A stretch of 64,000 bases of DNA from Granulosicoccus sp965214025 (lineage in GTDB: Bacteria; Pseudomonadota; Gammaproteobacteria; Granulosicoccales; Granulosicoccaceae): assembly GCA_965214025.1 (NCBI GenBank), contig CBDCAW010000047.1, positions 1-64,000 on the forward strand, given 5' to 3'. Below the pieces are notes generated by a model. That model saw only the letters and a list, made by a program, of their open reading frames with translations, made no database searches and had not been told where the DNA came from. Each line of letters begins with the position of its first letter. The stretch's first letter is position 1. The position numbers and the translations under genes were made by a program. Positions 50,709 through 60,100 of the stretch are shown here, one piece after another.

Positions 50709-52538
50709 TCAACCTCCCGCTACCTGCGCCAGTCGCAAGGCGAGCAGCACCGAGATCGCCCCCAGCGTCAGCGACACGAACTGCCAGAAGCGTACGGGAT
50801 GGCGTTCGGCCAACGGCACGTGCTGCCGGCTGCGCACCGCCGCGCGCCGCAGATCCCGTTCAAACTCAGATAACGCGTCGTAGCGACGTAGAGGGTCCGG
50901 GTGGGTGGCTCGACGCAATGCGCTGTCGATCCAATCGGGAATACCGTTGTCGTCCGAGCGGGCCGATCGATAGGTCAGGCGACGCTGGTCCCGGCGGGTG
51001 CGCACGCGCCCGCACTGGGCGCCATAAGGCAGCCGTCCGGTGAGTATTTCGTAGAGCACGACACCGAGTGCGAACTGATCGGTGCGCCAACTGACCACAT
51101 CGCCGATGAGCACCTCCGGCGCGCTGTACTGCCAGGTGCCGCCGGGTGTATCGGGTGTGACCGGCGAAGCTTCCTCGATGCCGGCGGCCGTGGCCGAGCC
51201 GAGGTCGATGATCTTCACGGTACCGTTCAGATCGATCAGGACGTTCTCGGGCCGGAGATCCTGGTGAATGATCTCGTGACGGTGAAGCGCGCGCAGTCCG
51301 CGCACCAATTGCTCTGCGATGTCGCGCATCGCATCGAGCCCTGCGCAGTCGCGATCGTGCAGCCACTGGCGCAAGGTGGTGCCCGCGATGTGTTCGGTGG
51401 CGACATACAGCGCCGTGCGCGGCGTATCCCTGGCCGCCGCACTGATCACATGTGGCGACTCGATGCGCCGTAACAGCCATTCTTCGAAGGTGAATCGTTC
51501 CAGAGCATCGGCCTGTTCGACGAGATCGGGTGCGGGGCACTTCAGGGCCACCGAGGAACCGTGTGCATCGGTGGCGAGATAGACGTGGCTGCGCGTACCT
51601 GCGTACAGGGTGCGATGAACCAGAAAGCCGTCGATGCGGGCACCGGCGTCGAGCAGAGGCGGAATCGGGAGCGATGCCGATTCATCCCGGCAAGCCGAAT
51701 CGTCGTAGGCGGGCAGGCTGTCGATACGCGCGAGCTGCACCGTGAGATCATCGTCGGCACCGGCACCGGTGGCTTCATCGACGATCGCCACCGCGGCTGC
51801 CGCAAGGTCCGACTGCCGGCATGCGTTGCGTAGCGCATCGGTATCGAGTACGTCATGGACGCCATCTGTGGTCAGCATGAACACATCGCCAACGGCCACC
51901 GGAAAGCGCCAGTAGTCGATCTCGACCTGCATCGCCAGCCCCATGGCTCGTGACAGGCAAAAGCCACCCGATAGCCCTCGCACACGGTGGTCGTCCGTCA
52001 GTTGCTCAAGTGTGTTCCCGGTCAGGCGGTAGACACGGCTGTCGCCGATGTTGAAAACATGTGCGTCGTGCCCCTTGAGTACCAACACCGACAACGTGCA
52101 CAGATACGTGAGATCCGGGTCCGAGGAGGGTGCGCGGTTCAGGCCCTGCATGTAAAGCCAACTGTTGGTCGCCGCAACCACTCGGGCAATAGCCTTGCCG
52201 GTACTCCAGGTATCCGGTGTGGCGTAGTAGTCGTGCAGAAGCGCGTTGACGGTAGACTCGGCCGCGATCTTGCCGAAAGGCCCCGTACTGACGCCATCGG
52301 CGATCGCCAGGGTGGCGCCCCTGAGCGCTCGTGGCGAGCCGTGTGGCAGGCATATGCCGGCCACGTCGCGATTCTCGTGCGTATGCCCGGCGATCGAGCA
52401 TTGGGCAACGGAGACCGATGCATCCGCCAACGAACGCACTGGCGGATCGTCGGTGCCGGTACTGGCGATCGGCGGGACTGATTCAGCGCTCGAATCGAGA
52501 GCAGGCACCGCCGGCGGTTCGCATCGGGAATGCAGCAT
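50709..52538 (-). CDS. PP2C phosphatase-Ser/Thr kinase fusion with C-terminal membrane anchor
   Basis: 609 residues. The N-terminal PP2C-type domain (about 40-270) has ADGVSTGPFG, FNIGDSRVYRL, LTTDGVHDVL and ADDDLTVQL. A protein kinase domain follows (about 300-560): VALKCPAP (Lys), catalytic loop HQDLRPENVLID (HQD rather than HRD), DLGSATA in place of DFG, and WQYSAPEVL. One transmembrane helix ends the protein (FVSLTLGAISVLLALRLA). Such fusions accompany nitrate/nitrite transport genes in some proteobacteria. It starts 17 bp after the channel gene and precedes cynS by 119 bp; its target may be the channel or PII-type proteins, by inference. Confidence 0.9.
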   Translation of the reverse strand: MLHSRCEPPAVPALDSSAESVPPIASTGTDDPPVRSLADASVSVAQCSIAGHTHENRDVAGICLPHGSPRALRGATLAIADGVSTGPFGKIAAESTVNALLHDYYATPDTWSTGKAIARVVAATNSWLYMQGLNRAPSSDPDLTYLCTLSVLVLKGHDAHVFNIGDSRVYRLTGNTLEQLTDDHRVRGLSGGFCLSRAMGLAMQVEIDYWRFPVAVGDVFMLTTDGVHDVLDTDALRNACRQSDLAAAAVAIVDEATGAGADDDLTVQLARIDSLPAYDDSACRDESASLPIPPLLDAGARIDGFLVHRTLYAGTRSHVYLATDAHGSSVALKCPAPDLVEQADALERFTFEEWLLRRIESPHVISAAARDTPRTALYVATEHIAGTTLRQWLHDRDCAGLDAMRDIAEQLVRGLRALHRHEIIHQDLRPENVLIDLNGTVKIIDLGSATAAGIEEASPVTPDTPGGTWQYSAPEVLIGDVVSWRTDQFALGVVLYEILTGRLPYGAQCGRVRTRRDQRRLTYRSARSDDNGIPDWIDSALRRATHPDPLRRYDALSEFERDLRRAAVRSRQHVPLAERHPVRFWQFVSLTLGAISVLLALRLAQVAGG

Positions 52539-52555
52539 GTTGCCCGATTCCTGCT

Positions 52556-53467
52556 TCAGACCTTCGCAGCACCGGTGGCGAGCTTACCGCTGTCGTGCGC
52601 CATACGTGCGCTGTTGCCATCGTGCGCTACGCTCGCGTTGTCGGCATTGTGCGCTACGCGCGCATTGCGTTTGGGCGACTCACGAAAATGGGTCGAGTAC
52701 ATCATCGCGCCGACGAAGGTGAGGCCGCCGACGAGGTTGCCGATTACGGTCGGAATCTCGTTGTAGAAAAAGTAGTCCGACCACGTGAACGCACCGCCAA
52801 GCATGATGCCGGAGGGGAAAAGGAACATGTTGACGATCGAGTGCTCGAAGCCCAGGTAGAAGAACACGAGAATCGGCATCCACATTGCCATGATCTTGCC
52901 GGATACCGTGCTCGACATCATGGCCGCCACAACGCCTGTCGACACCATCCAATTGCACATGACAGCACGAATGAACAAGGTGAGCATGCCCCCCGCCCCG
53001 GCCTCCGCATAGCCGACCGTACGCGATTCGCCGATCGTGCCCAGTTGCTGACCGACGGCATCCGGTGGCTGGGTGAAACCCATGGTAAGTATGATCGCCA
53101 TGAACACGGCCGTGGTCATCGCACCGGCGAAGTTGCCGCAGAACACCAGCGTCCAATTGCGAAGAATGCCGCCGACGGTCACACCGGGTCGTTTCGCCAT
53201 CAGCGCCAGGGGGCAAAGCGTGAACACACCGGTCAACAGGTCGAAGCCCAGCAGATAGAGCATGCAGAAACCCACGGGGAACAACAGGGCGCCGATGATG
53301 AAATGCCCGGTGTTGACAGAGACGGTGACTGCGAAGGCGGCTGCCAATGCAAGAATGGCACCTGCCATGTAGGCGCGGATCAAGGTGTCCTTGGTGGACA
53401 TGAACACCTTCGATTCACCGGCATCCACCATCTTCGCGGCCAGTGCCTTGGGTTCGACATACGACAT
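52556..53467 (-). CDS. Formate/nitrite transporter family channel
   Basis: A 303-residue FocA/NirC-type pentameric channel with six helices. Family blocks include AYMAGAILALAAAFAVTV, the GAxLFPVGF region (GALLFPVGFCMLYLLGFDLL), NWTLVFCGNFAGA, and GFEHSIVNMFLFPSGI with the central-pore His. AAGGAG precedes ATG 53467. The substrate could be nitrite, formate, bicarbonate or cyanate-like anions. The C-terminal tail is made of three nine-residue repeats (NARVAHNAD, NASVAHDGN, SARMAHDSG), not conserved in the family. An NtrC box lies 243 bp upstream. Confidence 0.93.
   Translation of the reverse strand: MSYVEPKALAAKMVDAGESKVFMSTKDTLIRAYMAGAILALAAAFAVTVSVNTGHFIIGALLFPVGFCMLYLLGFDLLTGVFTLCPLALMAKRPGVTVGGILRNWTLVFCGNFAGAMTTAVFMAIILTMGFTQPPDAVGQQLGTIGESRTVGYAEAGAGGMLTLFIRAVMCNWMVSTGVVAAMMSSTVSGKIMAMWMPILVFFYLGFEHSIVNMFLFPSGIMLGGAFTWSDYFFYNEIPTVIGNLVGGLTFVGAMMYSTHFRESPKRNARVAHNADNASVAHDGNSARMAHDSGKLATGAAKV
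52586..52666 (-). repeat. Three 27-bp repeats in the channel gene 3' end
   Basis: Three in-frame 27-bp units (52640-52666, 52613-52639, 52586-52612 in gene order) encode the nine-residue repeats ending the channel protein. The unit length equals that of the array at 13774-13881, though the sequences differ. Confidence 0.75.
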
Positions 53468-53996
53468 TCTGAAACTCCTTCCGGATGAATGGATGTTCTG
53501 GCTTCTGAACGCCTGCGCAATGTGTGTGCAAACGCCAGCCTTGCGTAGATCGAGCGAGGAAGATGCCTGCAAGCTATCCGGCAGGCAACTTCAGTATAGG
53601 TGTGACAGCGGGTTGGAATCGGTGCGGCCCGAAGCTGCTGCTGACAATCATCTGTGCGCGGGCGACATCATCAGGTGGCACTGTTGTAGCAACGCAGTTC
53701 GGAAGCTCGGCACCACGGTTGTGCAAGGCCGAAGGTAGGGCGCTCGATGGTGATTCATCGCAGTGCAAAACAAAGACGTTTGCGAACGGGTTGCCATGCT
53801 TTGGGCAAATGCTGCTCCGTCGTGGTGCAACGCCTGTCCGTCGTGCTGCGGTGAAGACGGCTCGTTTCAACGTGCCATTTGTGTTCTCAGCCTCACCGGT
53901 GGCGAGCTTTCCATCCAGTCGGTAACGTGATCTGGCCAGGGCGGAGGCGAGAAATGGAGTTCCCGATGATCGCCATTCGCACAAGGAAGCCTTCGG
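53468..53996. other. Control region upstream of the channel operon (529 bp)
   Basis: Contains NtrC-type boxes (53678-53724) and, on the minus strand at 53568-53583, TGCCGGATAGCTTGCA, which has a perfect TTGCA -12 part but C instead of the second G in the -24 part. Open frames across the region are not gene-like. No RNA gene was recognised. Confidence 0.5.
53678..53724. promoter_or_regulatory. NtrC-type boxes upstream of the channel-kinase-cyanase operon
   Basis: GCAC-CACGGTT-GTGC at 53710-53724 is a perfect NtrC box. GCAC-TGTTGTA-GCAA at 53678-53692 keeps one half-site; the two centres are 32 bp apart, the same helical phasing as in the glnA enhancer. They lie 211-257 bp before the channel start, a workable enhancer distance. 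Confidence 0.6.
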
Positions 53997-54302
53997 TCAT
54001 GCCAGATGCCGAAGGCCCACAAGCAATGCAAGGCTGATACCGACGACCCACAGGCCGGAGAAGCGCAGGGCCACCAGCCCGGCGACCAGCAGTACTATCG
54101 CCTCCGGCCAGCCATGAGCGATCGCCGATGGTGCGATCAGAGCGGTCAATACCGCGACCGGCACCGCGTTCAAGGCCGCTTCGACACGATAGTGCAATCG
54201 TGGAACCTGCATAAGCAGCAGGTGCCCGCCGACGCGCGTGGCGTAAGTCAGCAGGCCCGCCAGCAGGATCAGCAGTGTGACGGTGCCGTTTTCGTTCATC
54301 AT
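53997..54302 (-). CDS. azlD: AzlD-family branched-chain amino acid exporter subunit
   Basis: A 101-residue four-helix membrane protein: TLLILLAGLLTYATRVGGHLL, then RVEAALNAVPVAVLTALIAP and a C-terminal GLWVVGISLALLVGLRHLA, the AzlD pattern. It starts one base after the azlC stop codon (ATG-ATG at 54302/54299, with GGAGAGG upstream). It works with AzlC as a two-part exporter of branched-chain or other amino acids. Confidence 0.92.
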   Translation of the reverse strand: MMNENGTVTLLILLAGLLTYATRVGGHLLLMQVPRLHYRVEAALNAVPVAVLTALIAPSAIAHGWPEAIVLLVAGLVALRFSGLWVVGISLALLVGLRHLA

Positions 54303-54303
54303 G

Positions 54304-55080
54304 CTACCTCTCCATGCGTTCGGCCGTGGCAGCGCCATGGCCATCGTCATCGCCTTCCGAACGCGTCGATGGGTCCGTTGCCGAGAATGCGGCGAACAGC
54401 AGACCAGCCAACCCGCCGAGCACGATGTGCCACGGACTGCCAAGTGTCGACCAGATGACCAGCGACGCCGCCGCACTGCACAGGCCGATGGCGACGAACC
54501 GATGGGTATCGCGAAAGCCGATGACCAACGACAGGAAGTACACCGGCAGAATGAAATCCAGCCCGTAGCGGGCGGGGTCACCGATCAGATCGCCAAACAG
54601 TATGCCGATGAGATTGCCGAGCATCCAGAAGCAGTAGACGCTGAAGGCATAGGCAAAGTAGAAGCTCGGGCTGAGGCTGCCCTGCCGGTGCACGCGTCGT
54701 TCGGCATTGGCATAGGTAGGGTCGGTGAGTACGAAGAAGGCGACTGCCTTCTGCAGCACGCTGAATCGATCGAGGCTTCTGCCGATCGCGGCTGAGTACA
54801 ATACATGCCGTGCATTGATCGCCACCACGGTCAGCAGGATCGACCAGGCGGGCACCTGCTGGCCCAGCAGATCGAGCATGGCGTACTGGCTGGCGCCTGC
54901 CACGATCGTCGCACTCGCAAGCATGGCCTGCCAGCCGTGCATACCTGCCGAGAGCGCCAGTGTCGCGTAGATTGCACCGAACGGCACCAGTGCGGGCAGT
55001 AGTGGAAGTGCCAGGCGCACGGCCTCCAACGCGTCGGCCTGGCGTGTCGTTTCCGAGAGTGGCGGCGCTGAAGGTGGCAT
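54304..55080 (-). CDS. azlC: AzlC-family branched-chain amino acid exporter subunit
   Basis: The 258-residue large subunit: PFGAIYATLALSAGMHGWQA, ASQYAMLDLLGQQVPAW, ARHVLYSAAIGRSL and FFVLTDPTYANAERR are AzlC landmarks. The C-terminus is hydrophilic and acidic (TRSEGDDDGHGAAT). ATG 55080 gives the family-like start. Divergent from the XRE-cupin regulator gene, 60 bp away, which probably controls it. Confidence 0.93.
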   Translation of the reverse strand: MPPSAPPLSETTRQADALEAVRLALPLLPALVPFGAIYATLALSAGMHGWQAMLASATIVAGASQYAMLDLLGQQVPAWSILLTVVAINARHVLYSAAIGRSLDRFSVLQKAVAFFVLTDPTYANAERRVHRQGSLSPSFYFAYAFSVYCFWMLGNLIGILFGDLIGDPARYGLDFILPVYFLSLVIGFRDTHRFVAIGLCSAAASLVIWSTLGSPWHIVLGGLAGLLFAAFSATDPSTRSEGDDDGHGAATAERMER

Positions 55081-55140
55081 GAGATGAACAGTATATGAAA
55101 CGAACGATCGATATAGTGAACACACATTGCAGCGAAGTCA

Positions 55141-55719
55141 ATGCCGCCTGTGGGTGAACGTACTGCTGCCATCGAGCCTCCGCTGGCCATCGTTGCCAGT
55201 GCCATCCGTCGCGAGCGCCTGCAGGCGGGCCTGTCTCAATCGGAACTTGCCAGGCGTTCGGGCGTGGCGAAGTCGACGCTGTCCCAGATCGAGGCCGGTA
55301 GTGGCAACCCTGGGGTGGAGACTCTGTGGGCCATCGCCTCAGCCATGCAGCTGCCGATCAGTCGCCTGTTCGAATCGTCTGCCGCGAAGCAACGGTTGAT
55401 TCGAGCCGGCGATGGCGTTCGCATCGAGTCGGAGGTATCCGATTTCATCGGCACGCTCCTGAACACCGCCCAGGGTGCGTCGCGACGGGACATCTACTGG
55501 GTCGACATGCAGCCCGGCAGCTCGAGACCGGCAGCGGCACACCCATCCGGTACTGTCGAACATCTACTGCTGTGTCGTGGCAGGGCACGGGTCGGGCCGC
55601 TTGCGGCCATCGAGATTCTGCTGCCGGGCGACTACTTCGCCTTTCCCGGCGATGTCGATCACCTGTACGAGGCTTTGGAGGTGGATACCGCCTTCGTTCT
55701 CATCATGGAAAGCACCTGA
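55141..55719 (+). CDS. XRE-family regulator with C-terminal cupin domain
   Basis: A 192-residue repressor type: helix-turn-helix (about 17-72, RRERLQAGLSQSELARRSGV, then LSQIEAGSGNPGVETLW) and a cupin sensor (about 105-190, VDMQPGSSRPAAAHPSGTVEH to LLPGDYFAFPGDVDH). Such regulators next to azlCD control amino acid export and probably bind an amino acid in the cupin. Overlapping promoters with azlC in the 60-bp gap make mutual control likely. Confidence 0.9.
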   Translation: MPPVGERTAAIEPPLAIVASAIRRERLQAGLSQSELARRSGVAKSTLSQIEAGSGNPGVETLWAIASAMQLPISRLFESSAAKQRLIRAGDGVRIESEVSDFIGTLLNTAQGASRRDIYWVDMQPGSSRPAAAHPSGTVEHLLLCRGRARVGPLAAIEILLPGDYFAFPGDVDHLYEALEVDTAFVLIMEST

Positions 55720-55803
55720 AGGCTTGTAGGAATTCTCGATTGCCTGCACGGCCGATTCGACCGTGATATAACGCAATGTTCTCAGGCTTGGAGATGCTCA
55801 ACG

Positions 55804-56271
55804 ATGCCAGACCTCAACCACGGGGATCTTCACATCGACTCCCCCGCGTTCGATAACGGAGAAGCGATTCCGGAAAGATTCACAGCCGCGGGTGCGAACG
55901 ATTCACCGGAGCTGAGCTGGGTCAGCGTGCCTGACAGCACGCGCGAGCTGGTGCTGATGGTGCACGACCCGGACGCCCCACTGACAGACGGTTTCACGCA
56001 CTGGATCGTCACCGGAATCGACCCATCCGCGAACGGGTTGGAGGAGAATGCCATCGATGGCTGCGTCAGCGGCACAAACTCGGCGGGTGAGGTCGGTTGG
56101 ATGGGTCCTGCACCACCGCCTGGCCACGGCACCCATCACTACTTCTTCCACCTGTTCGCATTGGACGAGAAGATAGAGGCAGACGCCGGTACAGACCGGG
56201 CAGCGTTGCTGAGGATGATCGATGGCCACATTCTCGAACAAGCAAGGTTTGTAGGTACTTTCTCCCTCTAG
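55804..56271 (+). CDS. YbhB/YbcL-family phosphatidylethanolamine-binding (Raf-kinase-inhibitor-like) protein
   Basis: 155 residues of the PEBP fold: ERFTAAGANDSPELSW, VLMVHDPDAPLTDGFTHWIV (ligand-pocket Asp/His) and PPPGHGTHHYFFHLFAL. No signal peptide, so cytoplasmic. The function of bacterial members is unsettled. Stands alone. Confidence 0.93.
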   Translation: MPDLNHGDLHIDSPAFDNGEAIPERFTAAGANDSPELSWVSVPDSTRELVLMVHDPDAPLTDGFTHWIVTGIDPSANGLEENAIDGCVSGTNSAGEVGWMGPAPPPGHGTHHYFFHLFALDEKIEADAGTDRAALLRMIDGHILEQARFVGTFSL

Positions 56272-56410
56272 CGGCGCCGTGCCTATGATGTTGGCGGGCT
56301 TCCGAACTCGCCATGCGCATGTGGAACGACTACCAGCGGCTCTTCGAAGGTCAAGGAAGACGCCAAATGGGTCGTAGCTGATCTCTTGCCGCCGCTCCGT
56401 CAGGTAACGG

Positions 56411-56671
56411 TCAACGCTTGTACTGCGTGGGGCAATAGGCGCGCTGCACCCCGGCCGGCCGCTTGCGCGCATGCTTGGTCACCCGCCCTGTGACGCGTTT
56501 GCGCCACAGGCGGAACGAAGCCGGTTTCAGTTCGCGACGCATCGTGGCGATCACGGCTTTTTCGTCAAGCCCGTAGCTTGCCTCGATGGCCTCGAAAGGC
56601 GTTCTGTCTTCCCAGGCCATCTCGATGATCCGCGAGGTATCCGCTGAGTTGAATCGTGAGGCTGATACCAT
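56411..56671 (-). CDS. DUF2805/TIGR03643-family protein
   Basis: An 86-residue conserved protein: SRIIEMAWEDRTPFEAIEASYGLDE is a helix-turn-helix-like segment, followed by VIATMRRELKPASFRLWRKRVTGR, basic and characteristic of the family. Function unknown; basic character suggests nucleic acid binding. ATG 56671 is the family start. Confidence 0.88.
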   Translation of the reverse strand: MVSASRFNSADTSRIIEMAWEDRTPFEAIEASYGLDEKAVIATMRRELKPASFRLWRKRVTGRVTKHARKRPAGVQRAYCPTQYKR

Positions 56672-56699
56672 GTTTTTCCACTCATGACCGGAGAGCCGC

Positions 56700-57023
56700 A
56701 TGGCCCTGTTCGAACTACGCACCTACAGTATTCGGCCCGGCAAGATGGAAGAATGGCTGAGCTTCATGGAGCGCAGGATCATGCCGTACATCATCTCGAA
56801 GGGCATGACGGTCAATGCCAGTTTCCGAGGTGATGGAGACGATTCAACCTATGTCTGGATTCGTCGGTTCGACGACGAGGCACATCGTGTCGCATTGTAC
56901 GAAGCCGTCTACGAGAGCGATGAGTGGAAGAAAGATTTCTCGCCGAAGATCGGCACACTGATCGATCGAGAGAAGACCGTGATCACCCGCCTGTCGCCAA
57001 CCGCGCAATCCCCCTTGCAATAG
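56700..57023 (+). CDS. NIPSNAP-family protein
   Basis: 107 residues forming one NIPSNAP ferredoxin-like domain (MALFELRTYSIRPGKMEEWL, YVWIRRFDDEAHR, and the ISKGMTVNASF strand). GGAGAG precedes the ATG. NIPSNAP proteins often act as dimeric, stress-related or enzyme-like domains of unclear function. Divergent from the DUF2805 gene, 28 bp away. Confidence 0.9.
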   Translation: MALFELRTYSIRPGKMEEWLSFMERRIMPYIISKGMTVNASFRGDGDDSTYVWIRRFDDEAHRVALYEAVYESDEWKKDFSPKIGTLIDREKTVITRLSPTAQSPLQ

Positions 57024-57101
57024 GAATCAGGCCGGCGGTGGGCAAAGGCCACACCGATACAAGGAACAGTAGTCGCTGATTCATAGTTCGCAGGCTCTTG
57101 A

Positions 57102-60100
57102 TCAGGCAGCCCGACGCAAGGTGGCCAGCAGTTCCGAAAGCTCGGCCGCCTTTGGCTTCACCATCCAGAACCGGGAGGCGAGGCTGTAGAAGTCCTCGAC
57201 CATCTGGTGGGCGTTCAGGCTGCCTGTGGCCTTGGCATGGTCTTCAATCAGAATCTGCAGATAGGTCCGATAGCGCTCCATGGATTCGGAATGCAGCCGG
57301 TGGATGTCGATGAGTTCGTGGTTGTAGCGATCTACAAAGGCATTGTGTTGGTCGTAGACGAACGCGAGCCCGCCGGTCATGCCGGCACCGAAGTTCACGC
57401 CGGTTTCGCCGAGAACCACCACGCAGCCGCCCGTCATGTACTCACACCCGTGATCGCCGATACCTTCGATCACCGCTACCGCGCCACTGTTGCGCACGGC
57501 GAAACGCTCACCACCCAGGCCGGCTGCGTAGAAGGTTCCACCGGTGGCACCGTACAGGCAGGTGTTGCCGACGATGACCGATTCCCGGCCGGAGAAACGC
57601 GCATCGGCGGGCGGCCGCACCACGATCCGGCCACCAGCCATGCCCTTGCCGACGTAGTCGTTCGCATCGCCGTCGAGATGCAGGTGCAACCCTCCGGCAT
57701 TCCAGACACCGAAGGATTGCCCGGCCGTTCCCTTGAAATACAGCTCCAGTGGCGCCTCGTCCATGCCGTGGTCACCGTGCAGGCGAGCGATTTCACCCGA
57801 CAGGCGGGCACCGATCGATCGGTTGATGTTCTGGATGTCGTAGTGGAACTCACCTCCGCTGCGCGTCCTGATGGCATCCTGGCAATCCTTCACCATCTGC
57901 TCGGCCAGCACACCCTTGTCGTACGGCTCGTTGCGTTCCACCTGACAGAAGCGCGGTGCATCGTCCGGGATGCCCCCGGTGCTGAGCAGCGGTGAAAGGT
58001 CGAGGCGCGCCTGCCTGTCTGTCTGGCCCGCCGCTGGGGTCAGGTATTGCGTACGACCGATGAGGTCGGCGATCGAACGCACGCCCAACGCAGCCATGTG
58101 CCGGCGCACGTCTTCGGCGACAAAGCGCATGTAGTTCATGACCTTTTCCACGTTGCCGTGGAAATGGCGCATGCGCAACACCTTGTGCTGGGTGGCGACA
58201 CCCGTTGCACAGTTGTTGAGGTGGCAGATACGCAGGTACTTGCAACCCATCGCGATCATCGGACCGGTACCGAAACCGAAGCTCTCGGCGCCGAGTATCG
58301 CCGCCTTGATCACGTCGAGCCCGGTCTTCAGGCCGCCATCGGTCTGCACGCGTACCTTGCCGCGCAGGTTGTTCGCCCGCAGCACCTGATGCGTCTCGGA
58401 CATGCCCAGCTCCCACGGCGACCCTGCGTATTTCACGCTCGTCAGCGGTGAGGCGCCAGTGCCGCCATCGTAGCCCGAGATGGTGATGAGATCCGCATAG
58501 GCCTTGGTCACGCCTGCGGCCACCGTACCGACGCCTGCCTCGGCCACCAGTTTCACGGATACCAGCGCTTCCGGGTTCACCTGCTTCAGGTCGAAGATCA
58601 GCTGTGCCAGATCCTCGATCGAATAGATGTCGTGATGCGGAGGGGGCGAAATCAGTGCAACCCCGGGTGAGCTGTGCCGCAGCCGCGCGATCATTTCGTT
58701 GACCTTGTGCCCGGGCAACTGGCCGCCTTCGCCCGGCTTGGCTCCCTGGGCGATCTTGATCTGCAAGACTTCGGCATTCACCAGATAGTTCGGCGTAACG
58801 CCGAATCGTCCGGATGCCACCTGCTTGATCTTGGACATGCGCACGGTGCCGTAGCGCTCGAGATCCTCACCACCTTCGCCGGAGTTGGATCGGCCGCCCA
58901 GGCGGTTCATCGCTTCGGCCAGGGTTTCATGGGCCTCCGGCGAAAGAGCGCCCAGAGACATGCCTGCGGAATCGAAACGCGTGAGTATGGCCTCGATCGG
59001 CTCGACGTCCTCGATGTCGATCGGTTCCGCCTGAGGTGCCAGATCAAGCAGGTCACGCAGCATGGCCGGACGGCGATCGTCCACGGAGCGCTGGTAGATC
59101 TCGTAGTCTTCGTACTCGCCGCTGGTGACCGCCGCCTGCAGCTGTTGCACCACGTCGGGGTTGTAGGCGTGATATTCGCCACCGTGGATGTACTTCAGCA
59201 GGCCACCTTGCGCCGCTTCGATGCCCGAGTCGAAGGCGATCTTGCCGAGTGCGCGAAGGTCAGTCTCAATATCGCTGAAGTCCATGCCCTGGATACGGCT
59301 GGTGGTGCCGGTGAAGCACAGCTCGCATACCGACTTGTTGAGGCCGACGATCTCGTAGAGCTGAGCCCCGCGGTAGCTGGCGATCGTGGAGATCCCCATC
59401 TTCGAGAGTATCTTCATCAGGCCCTTGTTGATGCCCTTGCGGTAATTCTGCTGCAGCTGTGGCGTGTCGCCGGCGACGATCTCGCCATTGCCTGCCATCG
59501 AACGGATGCACTCGTAGGCCAGATACGGATAAACGCAGGTTGCCCCGTAGCCGACGAGTACCGCTATCTGGTGGGAATCCCGGGCGGTGCCTGTTTCCAC
59601 CACGATGTTCGCCTCGGGGCGGCAACCGGCTTCTATCATGCCGTGGTGCACGGCGCCGGTGGCGAGCAACGCATGCACCGGCAGCATGCCGCTGGTCAGC
59701 TCTCTGTCGGTGAGCAGGATGACCACCTTCTGATCATCCATGACGGCGTCGATCGCGGTATCGACGATGCGGCGAATCGCCTTCTCCAGCGTTTCTTCGG
59801 CCGGGTCGTATTGCAGGTCGATACTGGTGTTCTGGTAGGCCGGCTCGTCGTTCATGGCCATGAGCGTGTCGAACTTCTGTTGCGACATCACCGGCGAGCG
59901 CACCAGCAGCCGGTTGGCATGATGATGGGTTTCGCGAAACAGGTTCTTTTCACGCCCGAGGCACGTTTCCAGCGACATCACGATCGTCTCGCGCAACGGA
60001 TCGATCGGCGGATTGGTCACCTGTGCGAACTGTTGGCGGAAGTTGTCATACAGCGAACGCACATGCTCGCTCATCACCGGGAACGGTGTGTCGTCACCCA

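Noticed and set aside
53676..53691. Rightward sigma54-like sequence TGGCACTGTTGTAGCA
   Set aside because: No plus-strand gene follows for 1.4 kb, and it overlaps the degenerate NtrC half-site, which explains the GCAC.
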